Below are positions 59,119-64,000 of a stretch of 64,000 bases of DNA, piece by piece. Numbering within the stretch: position 1 is the stretch's first letter; each line of letters begins with the position of its first letter. The notes under the pieces are model-generated. The model made no database searches. It worked only from the letters and a program-made list of their open reading frames with translations, and was not told the origin of the DNA. Position numbers and translations under genes: made by a program. Location: the NCBI GenBank assembly GCA_025094145.1, contig JALLLS010000011.1, positions 62,001-126,000 of the forward strand. Reading direction: 5' to 3'. Source of the stretch: Spinellus fusiger. Its lineage: Eukaryota; Mucoromycota; Mucoromycetes; Mucorales; Phycomycetaceae.

Positions 59119-59530
59119 TGAGCAAGAAATGAGTAAGAAGGCTGCTCCAAGTAGCGGAGAGCCTGAGATAAAGCGTTATGTCTTCAACAGACCTAATACT
59201 CATAAAGTCGATCTATTAATGACAATATATAATACCAACGCGAGTTATAAATTTACTACTAACATCATGCTTTATGTTTAGATGTCTACCATCTCACATA
59301 TATTCTAATTATGTCCAACCTGCTTCACCAATCATTACTGTTATTTCTTTCTTTATTATAGGTATATTATTTTGGTATAGTTTCTTCCTTGATTATCTAA
59401 AAAAAAACAAGTTACATAAACTTATGGCCACAAGTATGTTTTTCTGTGACTTGGCACAAATGTACAATGTCGTCTTCTTAGCAACATATCAACAAGTCTC
59501 ATACTCATTGCCTTCTTTTACAGGGGCCTA
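59119..59530 (+). pseudogene. Possible decayed multi-pass membrane (receptor-like) protein
   Basis: From an ATG at 59119, MSKKAAPSSGEPEIKRYVFN leads to a polar N-terminus. After a break near 59280 the frame gives two hydrophobic helices: SPIITVISFFIIGILFWYSF and LMATSMFFCDLAQMYNVVFL, separated by the basic loop LKKNKLHK. Loop and helix spacing resemble helices 1-2 of a 7TM protein, then the frame stops. No family is certain. It may be a fragment left by nearby element insertions. Confidence 0.25.
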
Positions 59531-59653
59531 GACGTATATCATGCACTACTGTATTCCTTCTTCTACTGCATATGCTCTCCTCACTATTATACGACAGCAT
59601 AACAAATAATTTTTTGAATTTTTTGTCTCTTGCTTTCACCCTGAATATCCTAC

Positions 59654-59706
59654 ATACCCAAAGATTTTTCTGGCTTTTAGGCGGTGATATCTCCTTCCTT
59701 TTACAT
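59654..59706. repeat. 50-bp dispersed block, second copy
   Basis: Matches 4009-4060 with few mismatches (CCCAAAGATTTTTCTGGC, then GCGGTGATATCTCCTTCC). Confidence 0.8.
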
Positions 59707-59770
59707 CTAAAAATTACTTTTTATGGAATTCTAAATATTATTTCTTTTTGTATAATACTTCAATATCAAT

Positions 59771-60024
59771 TGTCGTCTTTGGGTTTTTAGGCCAAAGGTA
59801 TACGGAACAGTAGAACGTGTAGTTAAACTCTGTTGTTTATTGAATGGAATTTTTACGTCTTTTATACTTTTCTAATGGTATAGATTCAGGGGTTAACTAT
59901 CGAAATGCTATGAACTATCGACATCCTTTGATATTCGATAGAGTCTCCTTCTTAGTTTGGTAATAAATCAATCCTAATTCCCAAAAGAGTGATTCTTCCA
60001 ATTATGGGAAAAGTCTTTACGACA
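59771..60024 (-). mobile_element. Solo-LTR-like element A (254 bp), 4-bp CAAT duplications
   Basis: Begins TGTCGTC and ends ACGACA, flanked on both sides by CAAT (59767-59770 and 60025-60028). It is an inverted, roughly 80%-similar copy of element C. The TG..CA ends and a short direct duplication fit a solo LTR. In the orientation of element C it carries a TATAAAAG box followed by a polyadenylation-like stretch. Confidence 0.8.
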
Positions 60025-60062
60025 CAATAGAGTATATTGTTTATGAATAAAATTATTGATGG

Positions 60063-60337
60063 TGTCGGATAATCACTTTCCATAAATAGATATATCGATC
60101 ATCCCAGTCAATAAAAACACACTACCTAAATGGGACCACATAGTAGAAGAAGAGTGAGTTAGCAAGGTGTATATCTAAGGAATGATACTCTATCAAGAGG
60201 GGGCTTTCCATAGCTTTTATTAGTAGATAGTAGAAATTAGAAAAGTATAAAAGAATTACAGAGGAGTAAATAAATATCAGACTTTGTTTACTCTTTGAAC
60301 TGTCCAGAATTTCCTTTGGTTAAAGCCAAAGATGACA
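60063..60337 (+). mobile_element. Solo-LTR-like element B (275 bp), diverged
   Basis: Begins TGTCGG and ends GATGACA. Its 3' half parallels element C (AAAAGTATAAAAGA at about 60240, then CCTTTGGTTAAAGCCAAAGA). Flanks are ATGG and ATAG, one mismatch apart. It is the oldest-looking of the three. Confidence 0.6.
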
Positions 60338-60391
60338 ATAGAATTATTTATTATAATACTATAGCAAATAATATACTATTACTATAGCTAC

Positions 60392-60648
60392 TGTCGTGAA
60401 GACTTTTCGCCATATTTGGAAAGATCACTATTGTGAGAATTAGAACTCACTAATTGCCAAAACAAGAAGAGGACTCTATCGAACATCAAAGGATGTCGAT
60501 AGTTCACAGTATTTTCGAAAGTTAACCCCCGAATACATACCATTAGAAAAAGTATAAAAGACGTGGTTATTTTATTCAATAAACAACAGAGTTTAACTAC
60601 ACGTTCTACTGTTCGGTATACCTTTGGCTTAAAAACTCAAAGACGACA
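60392..60648 (+). mobile_element. Solo-LTR-like element C (257 bp), 4-bp CTAC duplications
   Basis: Begins TGTCGTGAAGAC and ends AAAGACGACA, with CTAC on both flanks (60388-60391 and 60649-60652). TATAAAAG lies at about 60552 and CAATAAAC about 20 nt later, the promoter and polyadenylation order of an LTR R region. No internal retrotransposon sequence remains nearby. Confidence 0.8.
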
Positions 60649-60951
60649 CTACTACTGTTCTAGACTTATTCCCTTATAAAAATAGAATCTACACCCTAAA
60701 AACCTAATGTTTTATTCTTGGTATATAGATAACTATGCTTGGGAATACACCCTAGACACTCTAAACAATATAGATGGAAGAAGACTACCTAGAGTTGGCT
60801 TGAAAAGAGTTTTTATTTATTAATAATACAATGAGTGCCTTAGTAATAATTAAAACAAAAGAGATAGTATGCTTACCTTGTACTTAATACTTGTTTTAAG
60901 AATAGTAAGCCATATTTTATCAATTAGAAAAAGAGTCAGTACTATGCCTTA
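60649..60951. other. AT-rich spacer
   Basis: Nothing recognised between the LTR cluster and the 590-bp repeat. Confidence 0.4.
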
Positions 60952-61540
60952 TGGATTGCAATGAGCTCCAGCCTAGATAAAGATATGTTTTATCTTTCTA
61001 TCTTAAGAATAGCCTTTGGTAGTGTCTACAACCTCAGCCTCCACTCATAAAATATACAAGTCAAACAACTCACTCTTATCCTGTCTTGTGCCTAAAAAAT
61101 AACACTAGAAACAATACCCAGCTCCCATTGAACCCCACAGTTGAGATTAGTTTCAATAATGCTTTTATGGAAGAGACAGTTGATATTCAGTGAATGAATG
61201 GCTATACTGTTCTTAAGATAATCAATTCTGATTCTATTTTATGAACAATAACCTTTAGAATCAATTCCATAGTTTCTATCATCAATACACTTTCAACATT
61301 GTTATGCACCCCTGCTGTGGGCTTAAGGATAACACATCAGAGAGAAATAGCAATGACTGAGTTACAATAGTAGGGTGATTATGGCCGCACCTCTTCCTTT
61401 TATAGTTATTTTTATTGCATGTCTTCAAGGTCCATTGTTATTACTAAAACAGGTAATGTAATTTAAAGTGGTCTATTTAGACGGCGACAATGACATTTTC
61501 AAACACATTAGCCGATCATAGTGATATTGCTATTTAATAG
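60952..61540. repeat. 590-bp dispersed repeat, copy 2
   Basis: Direct copy of 44954-45536. Differences noted by eye are about eight single-base changes, all transitions, plus a 2-nt and a 4-nt insertion of GA units. Just beyond, at 61555-61595, the minus strand carries a Tc1 tail remnant that copy 1 lacks at that place. Confidence 0.9.
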
Positions 61541-62373
61541 TCCGTTTGTTTCCTTTTATATCCCAAAAACCTTTAGGTATGTAGGCATATCGATAATAAT
61601 TCTGGCATTTTGATAATTGAAGCTCTTTTTCTTTATTGATTAGAGGTTAAAAATTTTATATAAAAAATCCATAAGGTTGTGGCCATATTGTTTACATAAA
61701 AATAGATAAATTATTTATTTTAAAGAAGAAAACAATCATTAACAAGACGACTGACTATCTTTATGAATTTGTGTATATTTACATTTTATTCAAATATCTA
61801 TTAGAAAATATACGTAAACATAATGTGAAGAAAGGCAATTGATTGATAATTAAACAGCACTGTATAAGCTATCTATTATAAAATTTAATATTTGATACAA
61901 AGGAAAATATAAAGCGCTATACACCTCATTTAAGTAGAGGAAAGGCCAGTAAATTGGGAAATCTGTGCCTTGACAAAAAAATGAAACGTTTAACTTCGAA
62001 GTTGATAGTCTATAAATACTAGAGTTCTATCTTCCTGTATAAAAAAAACTCTTTTTTATACAACTTATCAAATTTAATTTCACCAATACATTCAATTCAT
62101 ACTAATAATCAAATGATCGATTATAATGTTAGCTATCCAAGCAGCTTGAGAGGCTTAGCGATTTCTTTTGATTATATAACCGGAGTTACAAAAAAAAACT
62201 AAGCATATTTGCTGTTGGTCAATACAGTATCTAGCGTTTTTATCATAATCTTTTAGGTTGGCTTCTCACTAAGTTATTTTTTATTATTATTATATATCCT
62301 ATGAATTAATATCCACCTCAACTATTTAAAAAAGTTGATTGTGGTTTTATACACAACTGATTAGTGCAGTGAT
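61541..62373. other. AT-rich region with a Tc1 tail remnant
   Basis: 61555-61595 matches the Tc1 tail at 5175. The remainder is AT-rich without gene signals. Confidence 0.45.
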
Positions 62374-62387
62374 AATCATTGATACAG

Positions 62388-63231
62388 TTTAAAGTATTTT
62401 TATTTTTTGGGTGTGGTTTGCTATTCGCGCATTGGGCATATCAGCCACCCTATGAGAACTTTTGGAAAATAAATGAGAATAGACATAGAAACACCTCAAA
62501 TACATAAGTGAAAAAATGATGCAAAGAGAGAGGAGACGGAAAGAAGAGAAAATATAAAACCTCAAATGAGGGGGAAATGGCGAGAAATGAGAAATGATGG
62601 TAAAATGAGAATTATGAATAAACATCCAAAAGGCCATAAAGTCAGCAAGGAAACCAGGACACCAAAAAGATAACCGTCATCCTGTGGTGATTCGAAATCC
62701 AACGAGGGATACTTAGAGCAACTCGGACAATCCTGAGAATATATGTAGCAACTACACTAGCAGCTTCTGGCTTTGCTAAACGGGTTAAGAATGGATGGTA
62801 GAGGAGAGATCGGAGAAGTGAGGATACAGCGTCTGTTGCTGAAGGAATCTTTGTACTCTATGGAGACCTTGTGTTCCCGCTCAACACACCCATCAGCAGC
62901 CTCAATGAACAAGCTACCCGCTGATGGCTCTACCTTAAAGTCTCGAGTAGACGTGGCTCAATCAATGGCTTGCAGCAGTATTAACAAACTGGGCCAAAGA
63001 TCTCGCCATTTAACACAAGACTTAACCGTGCGCGGCAGAAGATTTAGACAATAGTCAATTGGGTGAACATCTTGTGGTGGTGCAGGAACTAGGAAGAACA
63101 AAAACATAGAGCGTTTATGGTCAACGAATGTGCATGTGAGGAAGTGGTCCCGATTGGCAGATGGGTGGCCACATTGGCAAGGAACTGAAGGTGTTGGTGG
63201 TAACCAAGCAATCCTCCATTTTAGTAGACGC
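62388..63231 (-). mobile_element. 5'-truncated LINE insertion (844 bp) with 14-bp target-site duplication
   Basis: Flanked by AATCATTGATACAG at 62374-62387 and again at 63232-63245. The minus strand encodes the C-terminal end of a LINE ORF2: the zinc motif CQCGHPSANRDHFLTC and then WRDLWPSLLILLQAID. A degraded tail and 3' region follow (with RVADMPNARIA) down to a T-rich end at about 62388-62407 on the plus strand. The endonuclease and RT are absent, as expected of an aborted reverse-transcription insertion. Confidence 0.88.
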
Positions 63232-63242
63232 AATCATTGATA

Positions 63243-64000
63243 CAGTAGAGGTCAATAAAACAAGGATGGTTTCAAATTCAGACCATAATTTTACCCTTGA
63301 AATTATTTTTATTAAACATTCTTCATTTATCGCTTTTCCACTCTAATGTCTACCTTATCTAACACCACAGAACAAACCAAAAAACCTCTTGGAAACAGAA
63401 AAAAAATATTGAAGACTTTACTCGTTGTCCCATCGCTCACAAGGCCACTGTCAATGGGACCAGCCAGTCTGCCATTTCTGCTAGGCTTGGAGTTTATCAA
63501 CAGTCTGTTTCCCATATCGTAAAGAGATAAAAGGAAACTGGATGCTTCAAGGCCAAGAAGAGCACTGGAAGCAAGCCCATTCTTAATGAGGGGGACGAGA
63601 TAGAAGTCAGTCGCGAAATGGCAAAGGATTCATTCCAGACAATAGATCAGCTTCGCAAGCAGATGACCACCCAAGTGTCCATAAACACTTTTAGAAAAAT
63701 GATGAAGAAGTTTGGCTTATTTTCTTGCAGAGTGGCTAATAAACCTTCCCTCACCAACAATCACAAGAAGTTGAGACTTGCTTGGGCTAAGGCCCACCTC
63801 TACTGGACTGAGGAAGACTGTAAGACAGTCAACTGGTACATGGACTCATTGGACCAGTTGATGAGGACCAACAACTACAACAGAGTGGTGCAAAGAAAGA
63901 AGGAGGGGCTGATCCCAAAGAATTTCAAGTCCACCATGAAGTTTAATGGCGGCAACGTGATGGTGTGGGGTTCTTTTTCTGGTGAAGGTGTTGAAAGGTT
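63243..64000 (+). mobile_element. Tc1 element, 5' part, continues beyond the window
   Basis: The probable terminus CAGTAGAGGTCAATAAAAC follows TA at 63241-63242. From about 63340 the plus strand encodes a Tc1 transposase with a frame change near 63415 and an in-frame stop at 63530. Recognisable parts are ATVNGTSQSAISARLGV (helix-turn-helix), KKLRLAWAKAHLYWTEEDCK, a decayed first catalytic block (NWYMDSLDQLM where VIWSDESKF is usual) and GGNVMVWGSFSGEGVE. The catalytic Asp block is altered and the copy is inactive. Confidence 0.88.

Larger units (their letters stand above)
56302..59770. other. Long gene-poor AT-rich region
   Basis: Only weak signals: a 72-codon plus-strand frame at 57935-58153 with no known domain, and a minus-strand frame at 57105-57362. 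About 58534-58575 holds a block (GCTATTCGCACATTGGGC) shared with the LINE 3' region at 62429, and so is probably a LINE scrap. The membrane-protein-like remnant at 59119-59530 is listed separately. Confidence 0.5.

Noticed and set aside
59771..60648. Single 878-bp inverted-repeat transposon
   Set aside because: The arms each have their own 4-bp target duplications (CAAT and CTAC), so they are independent solo-LTR-like insertions.
1..64000. tRNA genes, rRNA genes, CRISPR arrays
   Set aside because: No T-loop GTTCRANNC with matching acceptor stem, no rRNA sequence and no regularly spaced direct repeats with unique spacers were seen by eye; a tRNA scan was not possible.

Overview
The window is nuclear DNA of an early-diverging filamentous fungus, most likely Mucoromycota (Mucorales-like). 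Supporting signs are short GT..AG introns of about 50-120 nt with CTAAY-type branch sites, AT-rich intergenic DNA full of microsatellites, a fungal-type FOL1 trifunctional enzyme and fungal FOX2, a GPI-type yapsin, and heavy loading with decayed Tc1/mariner, LINE and solo-LTR copies plus a Fanzor (eukaryotic TnpB-like) remnant. The phylum is an inference from gene style; no rRNA or marker tree was available.

Layout. 1-5.5 kb: a decayed LINE (minus strand) and a Tc1 deletion derivative. 5.5-19.1 kb: housekeeping genes: BMS1 ribosome-biogenesis GTPase (minus), PEX22-like peroxin (plus), yapsin-type aspartyl protease (plus), a short-chain dehydrogenase (plus) and mitochondrial threonyl-tRNA synthetase (minus). 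19.1-24.2 kb: gene-poor AT-rich DNA with a Tc1 relative. 24.3-26.5 kb: intronless FOL1. 26.5-30.1 kb: Tc1 graveyard. 30.1-36.6 kb: OXA1, an unassigned small gene candidate, 40S protein uS2 (RPS0) and 60S protein eL27 on the minus strand, then a small SLX4-like tandem zinc-finger protein on the plus strand. 37.3-50.7 kb: three large plus-strand genes in tandem: DIS3L2-type exonuclease, FOX2 and the DNA polymerase delta catalytic subunit (21 exons). 50.7-64 kb: mobile-element territory with a Fanzor pseudogene, an ABHD1/3-type alpha/beta hydrolase, a 101-bp MITE, a cluster of three solo-LTR-like elements, a 590-bp near-identical dispersed repeat, a 5'-truncated LINE with a 14-bp target-site duplication, and a Tc1 pseudogene running off the end.

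Functional themes. PEX22 and FOX2 are both peroxisomal. OXA1 and the threonyl-tRNA synthetase are both mitochondrial. BMS1, uS2 and eL27 belong to cytosolic ribosome production. These genes are not an operon. Exon structures were worked out by hand from splice sites and family conservation, and reading-frame sums were checked for each multi-exon gene. The most interesting non-housekeeping signal is the degraded Fanzor at about 51.1-51.9 kb, followed by the well-bounded mobile-element insertions between 56 and 64 kb.
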